A DNA stretch of 64,000 nt from Microvirga tunisiensis (GCF_009296175.1 NZ_VOSK01000012.1:1-64000); one strand, 5' to 3'. Positions 25,822 through 35,649 are shown, counted from the stretch's first letter. The notes: a model not told the origin generated them from the sequence alone. Numbers and translations: made by a program.

Positions 25822-27768
25822 TCAGCCCGCCTGCTTCACACGCATGTACCACTCCACCAGGCGCCGGACCTGACGCTCGGTGTAGCCGCGCTCCATCATC
25901 CGCAGCACGAACTCGCCGTGCTTCTTCTCGGTCTCGCTGTCCTTCTTGGAGCCGAAGCTGATAACGGGCAGCAATTCCTCGACCTGCGAGAACATACGGC
26001 GCTCGATCACGTCGCGGATCTTCTCATAGCTCGTCCAGGACGGGTTGCGGCCATGATTGCCGGCCCTGGCGCGAAGCGAGAACTTCACCACCTCGTTGCG
26101 GAAATCCTTTGGATTGGCGATGCCTGCCGGCTTCTCGATCTTGGTCAGCTCCTGGTTCAGGAGCTCCCGGTTCAGGAGCTGGCCGGTATCGGGGTCCTTG
26201 AAGTCCTGATCCTCGATCCAGGCATCGGCATAGGCTACGTAGCGGTCGAAGAGATTCTGGCCGTAATCGTGGTAGGATTCGAGATAGGCCTTCTGGATCT
26301 CGTGGCCGATGAAATCGGCATAGCGCGGGGCCAGCTCGGCCTTGATGAACTCCAGATACCGCCGCTCCACATCCTGGGGCAGCTGCTCGCGCCGCAGGGA
26401 TTGTTCGAGCACGTACATCAGATGGACCGGATCGGCCGCAACCTCGATGGTGTCGTGGTTGAAGGTGGCAGAGAGAACCTTGAAGGCAAAGCGGGTCGAG
26501 ACACCGTCCATGCCTTCGTCGACGCCGGCGGAATCCTTGTATTCCTGCAGGCTACGCGCACGGGGATCGACCTCGCGCAGACTCTCACCGTCATAGACCC
26601 GCATCTTAGAGTAGAAATTCGAGTTCTCGTGCGCCCGGAGCCGCGACAGAACCGAGAACCGTGCCAGCATTTCCAGCGTAGCTGGAGCGCAGGGCGAACC
26701 CGCAAGTTCCGAGCCGCGGATCAGCTTCTCGTAGATCTTCTGCTCTTCCGTGACCCGCAGGCAATAAGGCACTTTGATCACGTAGATGCGATCAATGAAG
26801 GCCTCGTTGTTCTTGTTGGCCCGGAAAGTCTGCCATTCCGCCTCGTTGGAATGGGCCAGAATGATGCCGGTGAATGGTATGGACCCGATATTCTCCGTGC
26901 CGACGTAGTTCCCCTCCTGTGTAGCCGTCAAAAGGGGATGAAGCATCTTGATCGGCGCCTTGAACATCTCGACGAATTCGAGAATGCCCTGGTTGGCGCG
27001 GTTCAGGCCGCCGGAATAGCTGTAGGCATCGGGATCGGCCTGGGACAGAGTCTCGAGCTTGCGGATGTCGACCTTGCCGACGAGGGACGAAATATCCTGG
27101 TTGTTCTCGTCGCCCGGCTCCGTCTTGGCAACGGCGATCTGCCGCATGCGGGACGGATTGATCTTCACCACACGGAATTTGGAAATGTCGCCCCGGAACT
27201 CATCGAGCCGCTTGATGGCCCAAGGACTCAGAAGATTGGTCAGGCGCCGTTGGGGAATGCCATAGCGCTCCTCCAGCACGGAACCCATATGTTCCGGGTC
27301 GAAGAGCCCGAGCGGACTCTCGAAGACCGGGCTGATCTCGTCGCCCGCCTTCAGAACATAGATGGGATTAACCTCCATCAGAGATTTCAGGCGCTCGGCG
27401 AGGGAGGACTTGCCGCCGCCGACGGGGCCCAGCAGGTAGAGGATCTGCTTGCGTTCTTCCAGGCCTTGAGCGGCGTGGCGGAAGAAGCTCACGATCATCT
27501 CGATCGTCTCTTCCATTCCGTAGAATTCGGAAAAGGCCGGATAAACCCGGATCGTGCGGTTCATGAAGATGCGGCCGAGGCGCGCGTCCTTTGACGTATC
27601 GACAAGCTGGGGCTCGCCGATGGCTGCCAAGATGCGCTCGGGAGCGCTCGCATACATCATGGGATCGTTGCGGCACCCTTCCAGGTAGTCCGCCAGGGAC
27701 ATCTCCGCCTCGCGGCGGTTTTCATAGGTCTTCAAGAAACTCGAGAACAGGTCGTCGGAATGAAGCAT
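25822..27768 (-). CDS. prkA: PrkA-family serine protein kinase (YeaG-like)
   Basis: 648 residues from ATG 27768; a TTG six codons earlier is possible, but alignment with the remembered start of E. coli YeaG favours the ATG. An AAA-like N-terminal part has Walker A GPVGGGKSS (residues 114-122), followed by EDIGSIPFTG-type loops and the C-terminal PrkA kinase domain. E. coli YeaG-YeaH is a stationary-phase, nitrogen-starvation stress unit. Here it heads the prkA-DUF444-spoVR operon. I find no EcfG consensus upstream, so its stress control, if any, is different. Confidence 0.93.
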   Translation of the reverse strand: MLHSDDLFSSFLKTYENRREAEMSLADYLEGCRNDPMMYASAPERILAAIGEPQLVDTSKDARLGRIFMNRTIRVYPAFSEFYGMEETIEMIVSFFRHAAQGLEERKQILYLLGPVGGGKSSLAERLKSLMEVNPIYVLKAGDEISPVFESPLGLFDPEHMGSVLEERYGIPQRRLTNLLSPWAIKRLDEFRGDISKFRVVKINPSRMRQIAVAKTEPGDENNQDISSLVGKVDIRKLETLSQADPDAYSYSGGLNRANQGILEFVEMFKAPIKMLHPLLTATQEGNYVGTENIGSIPFTGIILAHSNEAEWQTFRANKNNEAFIDRIYVIKVPYCLRVTEEQKIYEKLIRGSELAGSPCAPATLEMLARFSVLSRLRAHENSNFYSKMRVYDGESLREVDPRARSLQEYKDSAGVDEGMDGVSTRFAFKVLSATFNHDTIEVAADPVHLMYVLEQSLRREQLPQDVERRYLEFIKAELAPRYADFIGHEIQKAYLESYHDYGQNLFDRYVAYADAWIEDQDFKDPDTGQLLNRELLNQELTKIEKPAGIANPKDFRNEVVKFSLRARAGNHGRNPSWTSYEKIRDVIERRMFSQVEELLPVISFGSKKDSETEKKHGEFVLRMMERGYTERQVRRLVEWYMRVKQAG

Positions 27769-28352
27769 GGCGCCACCGAAATCCAATCCCTCTCAGAGAC
27801 AACTATTGTGCACCGCTAAGGTTGCCCAGACCATGCGATACTATGATGCGGTCGAAATGATGCGGCGTACTCCTTTTGTCATGGCGGAGAAAAAGCAGGT
27901 CGCGACAGGCTCGGTTCTGTTCGGGTTGAACCGTGCGACTTGAAACTATGCCCGCCCTCAACAACTAGCCTCGCGGATTGCGGGCATGACAGCAAGTTAA
28001 AGTTGCTCACAGATACTCGAAATCCACTGTGCCGCATTGCCGCCTACGCATGATGTGATGATCTGCTGCGGGGGGCTGCAAGGCTTTCACCGGCAGGCAA
28101 TCCATCAATTGAGCGTTACCGTCATTAAATCGCAGCGGTTCTTAACCAAGGCTGAATCCGGCTCCGCATTCATTGGAAAAGCCGATTCAAAGCCCCTGCT
28201 CGGCCGACCTTCCCGAACAAACATTCGGTCCATCGGTTGACGCCGGCCTGATCGAACCTATCGTCTGTTGCGCTTGAGTGCTCGGCAGGGTCATCGCGCT
28301 GTGGCAAGACCTGCTCCGTCCCACCACGACCGACAATTCGGAGAACTTTCCC
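27769..28352. other. 584-base region between divergent prkA and dehydrogenase genes
   Basis: No gene is supported. Promoters for both neighbours must lie here, but I see no strong consensus and no GGAAC-N16/17-CGTT. A loose hairpin (ATGCCCGC at 27948-27955, GCGGGCAT at 27980-27987, 24-base loop) stands in the middle. GGAG at 28341-28344 serves GTG 28353. Confidence 0.45.
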
Positions 28353-29417
28353 GTGATCAAAGCTTTCGGCTACGCCGCCCAGGATGCGGCCACCCCTCTG
28401 GCCCCCTTCAGCTTCGAGCGTCGGGACCCCCGCGAAACCGACGTTCAGATCGAGATTCTTTACTGCGGCGTCTGCCATTCCGATCTGCACACCGCCCGTG
28501 CAGAATGGGGTGGCACTCTCTACCCCTGTGTGCCAGGGCACGAGATCGTCGGCCGCGTCACGCGCGTCGGACCGGGTGTGCAGAAGTTCAAGGAGGGCGA
28601 TCTTGTCGGCGTCGGCTGCATGGTCGATTCCTGCCGCACCTGCCGCAGTTGTCGCGAGGGCTTGGAGCAGTACTGCGAGGTCGGCTTCACCGGCACCTAT
28701 AACGGCCCGGAGCAGGGCACGGGCGCCAATACCTATGGCGGATACTCGAACACCGTCGTTGTCGACGAGAGCTTTGTCCTGAAGGTGCCGGAGGGAATGG
28801 ACCTGGCCGCCGCAGCGCCTCTTTTATGTGCAGGGATTACCACCTTTTCCCCCCTGCGCCGCTGGCGCGTGCAGCCTGGCCACAAGGTGGGCGTAGTCGG
28901 CCTCGGCGGCCTCGGCCATATGGCCGTCAAGCTCGCCCGGGCCATGGGCGCGCATGTGGTGCTGTTCACCACCTCGCCCAACAAGCGGGAGGACGCACTC
29001 GCCCTCGGCGCGCATGAGGTGGTCGTGTCCAAGGATCCGGAGGCCATGAGCGCGCACCGGAACAGCTTCGACTTCATTCTCGACACCGTTGCCGCGCCGC
29101 ACGACCTCGACAGCTACCTCGTACTTCTTGCCCGCGACGGGGCCATGGTGCTGGTGGGCGCTCCGGCCGAGCCGCACCCTGCCACGACGGTGTTCAACCT
29201 GATCATGAAGCGACGCCAGCTCGCCGGCTCTTTGATCGGCGGCATCGCCGAGACGCAGGAAATGCTCGATTTCTGCGCCCAGCACGGCATCACCGCGGAG
29301 ATCGAGATCATCCCGATCCAGCAGATCAACGAAGCCTATGAACGGATGCTCAAGAGCGATGTGAAGTACCGCTTCGTCATCGATATGGCGTCGCTGAATC
29401 AGGAGGCAGCGGCTTAA
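28353..29417 (+). CDS. zinc-dependent alcohol dehydrogenase (YahK/cinnamyl-type aldehyde reductase)
   Basis: 354 residues from GTG 28353, chosen for GGAG upstream and because the protein then begins VIKAFGYAAQ like its relatives; the frame is open to 28278. Catalytic zinc ligands CGVCHSDLH and GHEIVG, and structural zinc cysteines in CMVDSCRTCRSCREGLEQYC, are all present. The Rossmann segment is GVVGLGGLGHMAVKLARAMG, and the following SPNK favours NADPH. The expected reaction is reduction of aldehydes to alcohols, for detoxification or fermentation. It lies 19 bases before the fusion gene and may be cotranscribed. Confidence 0.9.
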   Translation: MIKAFGYAAQDAATPLAPFSFERRDPRETDVQIEILYCGVCHSDLHTARAEWGGTLYPCVPGHEIVGRVTRVGPGVQKFKEGDLVGVGCMVDSCRTCRSCREGLEQYCEVGFTGTYNGPEQGTGANTYGGYSNTVVVDESFVLKVPEGMDLAAAAPLLCAGITTFSPLRRWRVQPGHKVGVVGLGGLGHMAVKLARAMGAHVVLFTTSPNKREDALALGAHEVVVSKDPEAMSAHRNSFDFILDTVAAPHDLDSYLVLLARDGAMVLVGAPAEPHPATTVFNLIMKRRQLAGSLIGGIAETQEMLDFCAQHGITAEIEIIPIQQINEAYERMLKSDVKYRFVIDMASLNQEAAA

Positions 29418-29436
29418 GCCTCACGGCACGCTTTCG

Positions 29437-31179
29437 ATGCTGGTCTACGGGGATGTCGAGCACACCGAGACGGTAGGAGCCAAGCAGGCTTCAATCCGGG
29501 ACGTCCTGTCGGAGATCCATTCCATGCCGCCCGGAATCGAGCGGCATGGAACGCTTGTGACGGCGTTCATCGGTACCGGCGAACTCGTCCAGGGTTTGAT
29601 CGACGCCGAGTTTCAGGCGCGCGGCTTCGATACGCTCTCCGACGCCCATCAAAATGGCATGGAATGCCTCTCCCTTCTTGCCTCTGCCATCGAGCGATCG
29701 TGGCGAAGCGAGTTCAAGGAAGGCTCCTTGCCGCAGGATTTCCTCGAAAAGCTCCTCAGTTTCGATCCATCCCGTACAATCTGCACCAGGCAGGCGGAAG
29801 GCTATGCCTTCTACGCTCTCTATCCGGAATGCTATCTGGAAGCGGCCAAGGCTTCGGGTTTGGGCGCGAATACCCGGGTCGTCGGCATCCGCAGCATCGG
29901 CACGGGCCTCAGCACCCTCGTCGCCGCCGCCATCGGCGCTCCGGCCCCTTTCACGCTTCGCCCGATCGGTCATCCTTTCAAGCGCGAGGTGAAGGTCGAT
30001 TCGACACTTACGAAGACGCTGGCGGCAGACCCGGACAGGTCCTTCGCCATCGTCGACGAGGGGCCCGGCCTATCCGGCAGCTCGTTCGGGGCTGTGGCCG
30101 ACTGGCTCGAAGGGGCCGGTGTGGCGCGCCAGAGGATTCATTTCTTCCCAAGCCACGATGGCCCGCTCGGACCACAGGCCGGCACCCGCCATCGGGAGCG
30201 ATGGAGCAGTGCTCCACGCCACATCCATACCATGGATGACCTCCTGCTTCGCGGATTGCCCCCTCACCATCTTGCCGCCTGGGTGGAAGACCTGATCGGC
30301 CCGCTGGACGGACCGCTCGAGGACCTTTCGGGCGGGGCATGGCGTTGGCATCGCTATCAGGACGAGGCGAGTTGGCCGCCGTCCAATCCCCAGCAAGAGC
30401 GCCGGAAATTCCTGGTGTCGACCGATGGCGCGCCGTGGCTGGTGAAATTTGCAGGCTTGGGAGAGACCGGGACCAGGAAGCTCTGGATGGCCCGGCACCT
30501 GCACGAGGCAGGCTTCGCACCGGAAGTCGCGGGCTACCGCCATGGCTTTCTCGTGCACCGCTGGCATGAAGATGCGCGAAGCCTCGACCAGGTAGCTTTC
30601 GATCGCGATCAACTTATCGATCAGGTCGGAGCGTATCTGGGTTTTCGCGGCCGTCATTGTCCCGCATCCGGGCATCAGGGCGCATCCTTGGGCGAGTTGC
30701 GCCACATGGCGGTCTACAACACCCGGCAGGCTCTGGGGGACGATCCAGGCTCAGCCCTGGACCGATCCTTGCCGCATCCAGACGATCTGGATGGCAAAGT
30801 ACGCCGGGTCTGCACCGACAACCGGATGCACGCATGGGAGTGGCTGGTTTACGACCACCGCCTCATCAAGACCGACGCGCTGGATCACAGCGCAGCCCAT
30901 GACCTGATCGGATATCAGGACATCGGCTGGGACATTGCCGGAGCCATCGTCGAGTTGGGTCTCTCGGAGGAGGAAGCCACCCGGCTTTGCGCCATCGTCG
31001 AGCGGACGAGCGGTCACCCCGTTTCCCGCGAACTGCTGGCCTTCCTGCTTCCCTGTTATTGCGCCTTCCAAATGGGCGCTCACCTCATGGCTGCAGCCGC
31101 GCTTGGAGGTGAGGAAGAGGCTCGCCTGCGCAAGGCAGCCAATCGCTACGGCCGCCTTCTGCAGCGGTATGAGGACTGA
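29437..31179 (+). CDS. phosphoribosyltransferase-like / kinase-like fusion protein
   Basis: 580 residues, unusual architecture. Residues about 30-290 look like a type I phosphoribosyltransferase, with a PRPP-binding loop FAIVDEGPGLSGSSFGAV at about 203-220 in place of the common DDG-x-x-T-G. Residues about 320-560 resemble an aminoglycoside-phosphotransferase/kinase fold: WLVKFAGLG (possible ATP lysine near 335), LHEAGFAPEV, and a late D-rich block ending QDIGWDIAGA near 495. Similar PRTases occur in tellurite-type Ter stress clusters, but no Ter gene is here. It might make or phosphorylate a nucleoside-like compound; this is inference. It is downstream of the alcohol dehydrogenase by 19 bases. 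Confidence 0.72.
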   Translation: MLVYGDVEHTETVGAKQASIRDVLSEIHSMPPGIERHGTLVTAFIGTGELVQGLIDAEFQARGFDTLSDAHQNGMECLSLLASAIERSWRSEFKEGSLPQDFLEKLLSFDPSRTICTRQAEGYAFYALYPECYLEAAKASGLGANTRVVGIRSIGTGLSTLVAAAIGAPAPFTLRPIGHPFKREVKVDSTLTKTLAADPDRSFAIVDEGPGLSGSSFGAVADWLEGAGVARQRIHFFPSHDGPLGPQAGTRHRERWSSAPRHIHTMDDLLLRGLPPHHLAAWVEDLIGPLDGPLEDLSGGAWRWHRYQDEASWPPSNPQQERRKFLVSTDGAPWLVKFAGLGETGTRKLWMARHLHEAGFAPEVAGYRHGFLVHRWHEDARSLDQVAFDRDQLIDQVGAYLGFRGRHCPASGHQGASLGELRHMAVYNTRQALGDDPGSALDRSLPHPDDLDGKVRRVCTDNRMHAWEWLVYDHRLIKTDALDHSAAHDLIGYQDIGWDIAGAIVELGLSEEEATRLCAIVERTSGHPVSRELLAFLLPCYCAFQMGAHLMAAAALGGEEEARLRKAANRYGRLLQRYED

Positions 31180-31199
31180 ATCCGCAGACCTGAATCCTA

Positions 31200-31312
31200 G
31201 CGCATCCTGCGGACAAGCGGCCCGGCCTCCCTGCCGAACGATGGACCATTGAAGGGACTGAGCACCGGACGGATCCCAAGAGCGGTGTCCTCTTTGGGTT
31301 CGGGACTCCGGC
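31200..31312. repeat. intergenic palindromic repeat, degenerate copy 2
   Basis: It aligns by eye with copy 1 at 22826: GCGCATC-TGCGGA-AAG at the left, then GGATCCCAAGAGCGG and TTTGGGTTCGGGA at the right. The arms have decayed so the hairpin is weak. The EcfG-type site of the next gene begins directly after it. Confidence 0.55.
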
Positions 31313-31313
31313 A

Positions 31314-31339
31314 GGAACAAGGGAAAGTTCCTGCCCGTT
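31314..31339 (+). promoter_or_regulatory. EcfG-type promoter before the second YihY gene
   Basis: GGAAC at 31314-31318, exactly 17 bases, CGTT at 31336-31339, a full consensus match. It would start transcription near 31346, about 55 bases before ATG 31401. Confidence 0.68.
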
Positions 31340-31400
31340 AACGGCCAAGTCAACACTTCAGCGGTGGCGGGACGTTTCACCCGTCAGGATTGGTCCTTGC

Positions 31401-32303
31401 ATGTTCTCCGAGACAGGGCGGCTTTTGAAGGCGGCATTCGCAGGCTGGTGGAACGACCGCGCCATGAGCCTTGGCGCCTCCATCGCCTTCTTCACCGTCT
31501 TCTCCCTTGCCCCCATGCTGCTAGCTGCCATTGCCGTTGCAGGACTGGCTTTCGGGCGGGACGCGGCACAGGGTGCCATCGTCGGCGAGCTCGGCGGCCT
31601 GATCGGAACCAATGAGGCGTCAGCCCTTGAAGCGATGATCGCCAGCGCCAGCAATGTGGGCTCCGGCATCCTCGGCACCGCAATCGGCATCGTGACCTTT
31701 CTTCTGCTGGTCACCGGAGCCGTAGTGGAACTGCAGGACAACCTGAACATCATCTGGAAGGCAAAGCCGCCGGCGAATTTCGGCATCCTGAGCTTCGTCC
31801 GCACCAGGCTCGTCAGCCTCGCTCTGGTGCTGGGAATCGGCTTTCTGCTGCTGGTGTCGCTCGTCATTGATACAGGCCTGACGGCTGTCGGACACTATCT
31901 CGAGGCGAATTTCTCGGGTGCCACCATCATCCTGCGCTTCCTAAACAGTCTCGTCGCCTTCGCCGTCGCGACCCTTCTGTTTGCGATGATGTTCAAGCTC
32001 CTGCCGGCCGTGGACCTGCGATGGAGCGATGTGTGGACCGGCTCCCTGGTCACCGCCCTCCTGTTCACCCTCGGCAAGTTTCTGATCGGGTATTATCTCG
32101 GCAAGAGCAACGTCGCGTCGAGCTACGGTGCCGCCGCCTCCATCATCACGATCCTGCTCTGGATCTATTATTCGTCCCTGATCCTGCTCTTCGGCGCCGA
32201 ATTCACGAAGGCCTATGCCGAGAGCCGCGGGAGTCTGGGCTCGGGGCACAGCACGGAGCCTCGACAAGAAACGAGCCAGGAGATCCCGGCTCGTTCCCTG
32301 TAG
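31401..32303 (+). CDS. YihY/BrkB-family inner membrane protein (second copy)
   Basis: 300 residues; a compact YihY domain with about six membrane segments, starting directly with the MSLGASIAFFTVFSLAPML helix and ending in an IITILLWIYYSSLILLFGAE helix, then a polar tail. The GAxIAFFTVFSLAP entry and SVxSYGAAASI motif are typical. Function is unknown. It lacks the N-terminal membrane segment and linker of the copy at 4679. It lies after a consensus EcfG site, which fits a stress-induced membrane protein, and ends 15 bases before the opposing catalase gene. Confidence 0.9.
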   Translation: MFSETGRLLKAAFAGWWNDRAMSLGASIAFFTVFSLAPMLLAAIAVAGLAFGRDAAQGAIVGELGGLIGTNEASALEAMIASASNVGSGILGTAIGIVTFLLLVTGAVVELQDNLNIIWKAKPPANFGILSFVRTRLVSLALVLGIGFLLLVSLVIDTGLTAVGHYLEANFSGATIILRFLNSLVAFAVATLLFAMMFKLLPAVDLRWSDVWTGSLVTALLFTLGKFLIGYYLGKSNVASSYGAAASIITILLWIYYSSLILLFGAEFTKAYAESRGSLGSGHSTEPRQETSQEIPARSL

Positions 32304-32318
32304 GCGATGGCTTGAGGC

Positions 32319-34034
32319 CTACTCGGCCGCCTGCTCCATGGCGGGGGCGGTCGGGACATCGCGCATGCCGCCCAAAACCTCCTCGGCCGAGGCCTTGTAG
32401 TTCTTCACGGAGCTCGTCCACTGGCCCCAGACATTCGGGTCGATCTTGTCGCCGTTCCTGCCGAGGTTCTGCAGGCGGCGCTTATCCTCGTCGGTCAGGA
32501 CTTGCTTCGGCAGCGGCGGGAGGCTGCGGACATCGTCGGCCGTGATGCCGAGAATCTCTCCGACGCGGTTCCCATAATCGTCATGCACCATCAGGAAATG
32601 CCACACCATGCGCTCCTGCACGTCATGCTCGCACTGGCTTAAGAGCGTGCCCATGTTGAGGACGAGATCGTCACGCTCCCAGTCCATCATGGTGCAGTAG
32701 CGCCCCCTTGCATGGATGTAGTCGTTGCGCCGCTCGATGACGCTGCGGGTCAGCCGTCCGCGGATCTCGGGCGGGTTGTTCGGCTCCTCTCGGGACGCCT
32801 CATGCAGGCCGTTATGGATCGATGGCTCGAAGTTCACGTGCGGGTTCTGCCCCGGCGCCAGATCGCGGCGGAAGGACATCTGCCCACCGTTCAGGTTGGT
32901 GGACACCTTGGCGTTCTTGGCTTGGTTCACCGGCAGCTGCAAGTAGTTCGTGCCAACGCGATAGCGCTGCGTGTCGGAATAGGAGAAGGTACGGCCCACC
33001 AGCATCTTGTCGTCGGAGAAGTCGAGCCCGTCCACCAGCACGCCGGTGCCCATGGCGATCTGCTCATTCTCGTTGAAGTGATCCTCCACATTGCGGTTCA
33101 GGGTCATGACGCCCACGTGCCTTAAGGGAAAATCCTTCTCCGGCCAGATCTTGGTGTCATCCAGCGGATCCCATTCGAGTTCCGGGTGATCGTGGTCTTC
33201 CATGATCTGCACGGACATGTCCCATTGGGGATACTCGCCACGCTCGATCGCCTCATAGAGGTCCTTGGAAGCCGAGCCGAGATCCTGCCCCTGCACCCTG
33301 GCCGCCTCCTCCGCCGTCAGGCTGGCCAACCCGCAACGCGGATGGAAGTGATATTTCACTAGGACGGTGTCACCCTGGGCGTTGACCATCTTGTAGGTGT
33401 TGACGCCAAAGCCTTCCATATGCCGGTAGCTCGCCGGGATGCCGCGCGGGCTGAACAGATGGGTCAGCATGTGCATGGATTCGGGCGTCTGGCTCATGAA
33501 GTCGAAAATGCGGTTCGGCTCCTGACGGAAGGTGATGGGATCCGGCTTCAGGGAGTGGATGACATCTGGAAACTTGATGGCATCGCGAATGAAGAAAACT
33601 GCCAGGTTGTTACCAACCAGATCCCAATTGCCGTCCTCCGTGTAGAACTTCACCGCAAAGCCGCGCGGATCGCGTGCAACCTCGGAGGAATCGCGCCCGC
33701 CGATCACGGTCGAGAAGCGGATGGCGAGTGGAGTCTTCTTGCCGGCGGTCTGGAACAGCTTGGCCCTTGTGTACTTGGAGGCCGGCTCGTCACCGATCTT
33801 TCCGGTGACCTCGAGCTCGCCATAGCACACGAAGCCGCGGGCATGGACGACGCGCTCAGGAATACGCTCACGGTCGAAATGGGTGATCTTCTCGAGGAAT
33901 TGGTAGTTCTCCAGCGTGGCCGGGCCGCGACTTCCCACGGTGCGCTGGGACTGATTGTCGGTGATGGGATGACCCTGCCTGTTCGTCAGGACTCGATCGG
34001 ACGTTCCCGACGGTGCGTTAGGGTTCTTGGCCAT
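32319..34034 (-). CDS. monofunctional haem catalase
   Basis: 571 residues from ATG 34034 (GGGAGA before it; an upstream frame to 34112 is not needed). It dismutates hydrogen peroxide. Distal H64 in RVVHARG, N142 in VGNNLAVFF, and haem-ligand Y352 in [12 protein letters not shown] are all in place. It is about 90 residues longer than small-subunit catalases, mainly in a C-terminal tail, and shorter than KatE-type enzymes. The 297 bases upstream contain a short inverted repeat (ATCAGA / TCTGAT, 34134-34148) but no EcfG site. Confidence 0.94.
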   Translation of the reverse strand: MAKNPNAPSGTSDRVLTNRQGHPITDNQSQRTVGSRGPATLENYQFLEKITHFDRERIPERVVHARGFVCYGELEVTGKIGDEPASKYTRAKLFQTAGKKTPLAIRFSTVIGGRDSSEVARDPRGFAVKFYTEDGNWDLVGNNLAVFFIRDAIKFPDVIHSLKPDPITFRQEPNRIFDFMSQTPESMHMLTHLFSPRGIPASYRHMEGFGVNTYKMVNAQGDTVLVKYHFHPRCGLASLTAEEAARVQGQDLGSASKDLYEAIERGEYPQWDMSVQIMEDHDHPELEWDPLDDTKIWPEKDFPLRHVGVMTLNRNVEDHFNENEQIAMGTGVLVDGLDFSDDKMLVGRTFSYSDTQRYRVGTNYLQLPVNQAKNAKVSTNLNGGQMSFRRDLAPGQNPHVNFEPSIHNGLHEASREEPNNPPEIRGRLTRSVIERRNDYIHARGRYCTMMDWERDDLVLNMGTLLSQCEHDVQERMVWHFLMVHDDYGNRVGEILGITADDVRSLPPLPKQVLTDEDKRRLQNLGRNGDKIDPNVWGQWTSSVKNYKASAEEVLGGMRDVPTAPAMEQAAE

Positions 34035-34331
34035 GGCGATCTCCCTTGAATGACCGGATGATTGCAACGCGCCCCCGACCACATCGTAAGGACCTACGGC
34101 AATCAGCGCCAATCGATAATCTTGCGATGCATGATCAGATTATCTGATTGAGAGCTGCTCGCGGAAAGGAGCGTGTTTGCGGAGGCAACATCCGTAAAAG
34201 GCAATGGTTGCGCGTCTCACACAGATGTGGCGCGGGAACCGGTTCGATGCGGCTCAGGCCAGGGGATCGGTTTTCTCAAATACACTCGGTCGAGTCCATT
34301 GCCCTGGCTAGCACCGGTTGAGAGCAGGCTT

Positions 34332-34631
34332 TCAGCGAAAGATACGGTCGCCCTGCTCGTCGATGATCTGCTTGCCCTTGGTAATCGCGAAATTGGCGGC
34401 CTCGTCCTTGCTGGGATGGGTCTCGGCCCGTACGAAGCGATGCTCCTTCATGCCGGTCTCGAAATCCTTTTCGATCATGCCCGCCGTCTGGTATCCGCCC
34501 TTGGCGGAGTAAGGCGCCGGCCGGATCCGAAACCCCTTGTATTCCACGGCCTCGGCAACGGGCTCCTCACGCTCGCCTGCACTGCCTCCGCCTGCTAGAC
34601 GGCTCCAGAGGTCTTTTAGGATCGATGCCAT
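34332..34631 (-). CDS. HlyU family protein
   Basis: 99 residues from ATG 34631; GTG 34640 is an alternative. The conserved core reads EAVEYKGFRIRPAPY then YQTAGMIEKDF and HRFVRAETHPSKDEAANF, which I recognise as the HlyU-like family. Vibrio HlyU is unrelated in mechanism; here the small beta-rich protein is cytosolic and of unknown role, although often annotated as a transcriptional regulator. It stands alone between catalase and the small envelope genes. The ribosome site is weak. Confidence 0.8.
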   Translation of the reverse strand: MASILKDLWSRLAGGGSAGEREEPVAEAVEYKGFRIRPAPYSAKGGYQTAGMIEKDFETGMKEHRFVRAETHPSKDEAANFAITKGKQIIDEQGDRIFR

Positions 34632-34821
34632 TGCTGCCACTGAACTAAGGTTGATTCGTGAAGCCGCAGCATAGCCGGGACAACGCAGAGGAGCGAATCC
34701 TCCAGGCGGTCCATCACGATCCGATGATCTGAGCGAGCTCCGCTTGCAAACGCCTTGACGCCATGCCTCCCGCAGCCAACTCTGACCGCCTGGTCTGGCT
34801 CAAGAGATACAGGGGTCCATC

Positions 34822-35175
34822 ATGAAACTTCCTCTGTTCGCATTATGCCTCTCCGGGGCGCTCCTGACCGGCGGCATCGCCTTCGCCCATCATGGATGGG
34901 GCAACTATGATGCGGCCCGGCTCATGACGATCACCGGCAATGTCGAGCGGGCCGACTGGGAGAATCCCCATGTTATGCTGGCCGTGGCCTTCCAGGGCAA
35001 AAACTGGGATGCGGTGCTCGCGCCCCCGTTCCGCATGAGCGCTCGCGGGCTCGATCCCGACATGATCAAGCCTGGAACGCAGGTCAGGCTCGAAGGCTAT
35101 CCCTCCACCCGCACAGAGACGGAAATGAGAGCGGAACGGATTGTCGTGAGCGGCAAGACCTACGAACTGCGCTAG
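34822..35175 (+). CDS. DUF6152-family periplasmic protein
   Basis: 117 residues. A signal peptide (about 1-22, ending AFAHHG, with cleavage probably after IAFA) precedes a small beta domain with ITGNVERADWENPHVML and GYPSTRTETEMRAERIVV. DUF6152 proteins are small secreted proteins of unknown function. HHGW right after the signal is notable as a possible metal site. Six bases separate it from the membrane gene downstream, so the two form an operon. Confidence 0.78.
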   Translation: MKLPLFALCLSGALLTGGIAFAHHGWGNYDAARLMTITGNVERADWENPHVMLAVAFQGKNWDAVLAPPFRMSARGLDPDMIKPGTQVRLEGYPSTRTETEMRAERIVVSGKTYELR

Positions 35176-35181
35176 GCCACC

Positions 35182-35649
35182 ATGTATCTCGATCTCCTTG
35201 CCGCACTGGAGAGCTCCTGGCTCGGCCATGCGGGGCGTCATTCCGCGTGGCTGTACACGATCGCGAACCTGCTGCACGTCCTGGGAGCAGCCTTCGTCGT
35301 TGGCGGTATCGCGGTCTTCGACCTGAAGGTTCTGGCAGAGCACGGAAAGCACGCATGGCAGGTCGGGCGCTATGCCATTCCCCTGGCTGCCGCCGGTCTC
35401 GCGCTTCAGATTCCAACAGGAACGCTCCTCCTCGCGGTGGAGGCCCGTGCGCTCGGAGTGAACCCGGCTTTCTACCTGAAGCTCGCCTGCATTGCCCTGG
35501 GGCTCATCAACGTCGCCCTCTTTCACGCCCGCTTCGGAACGACCCTGCGCGCAGGCGCCTTGCCGCCGGAAGCCCGTGTCTATGCCCTTGTCTCCCTCAT
35601 CGCCTGGATCGTCGCGCTCTTGGCAGGACGAATGATCGCCTATTTGTAG
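35182..35649 (+). CDS. small four-helix membrane protein (DUF2214/DUF6644-like)
   Basis: 155 residues with four predicted membrane helices. The first two contain HVLGAAFVVGGIAVFDLKVL, with a His that might bind haem or metal in related DUF families. The last helix is SLIAWIVALLAGRMIAYL. Function is unknown, but it is frequently paired with a small periplasmic DUF6152 protein, as here. It starts six bases after that gene and is probably translated with it. Confidence 0.72.
   Translation: MYLDLLAALESSWLGHAGRHSAWLYTIANLLHVLGAAFVVGGIAVFDLKVLAEHGKHAWQVGRYAIPLAAAGLALQIPTGTLLLAVEARALGVNPAFYLKLACIALGLINVALFHARFGTTLRAGALPPEARVYALVSLIAWIVALLAGRMIAYL

Noticed and set aside
25918-27594. A very long open frame on the plus strand opposite prkA (558 codons)
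   Set aside because: A high-GC antisense shadow of PrkA; composition and lack of any domain argue against a gene. The same applies to the long antisense frames at 23235-24551 and 53075-54877.
34134-34148. Short inverted repeat before the catalase gene as an OxyR site
   Set aside because: Six-base arms only, spacing does not fit the OxyR pattern; could be chance.
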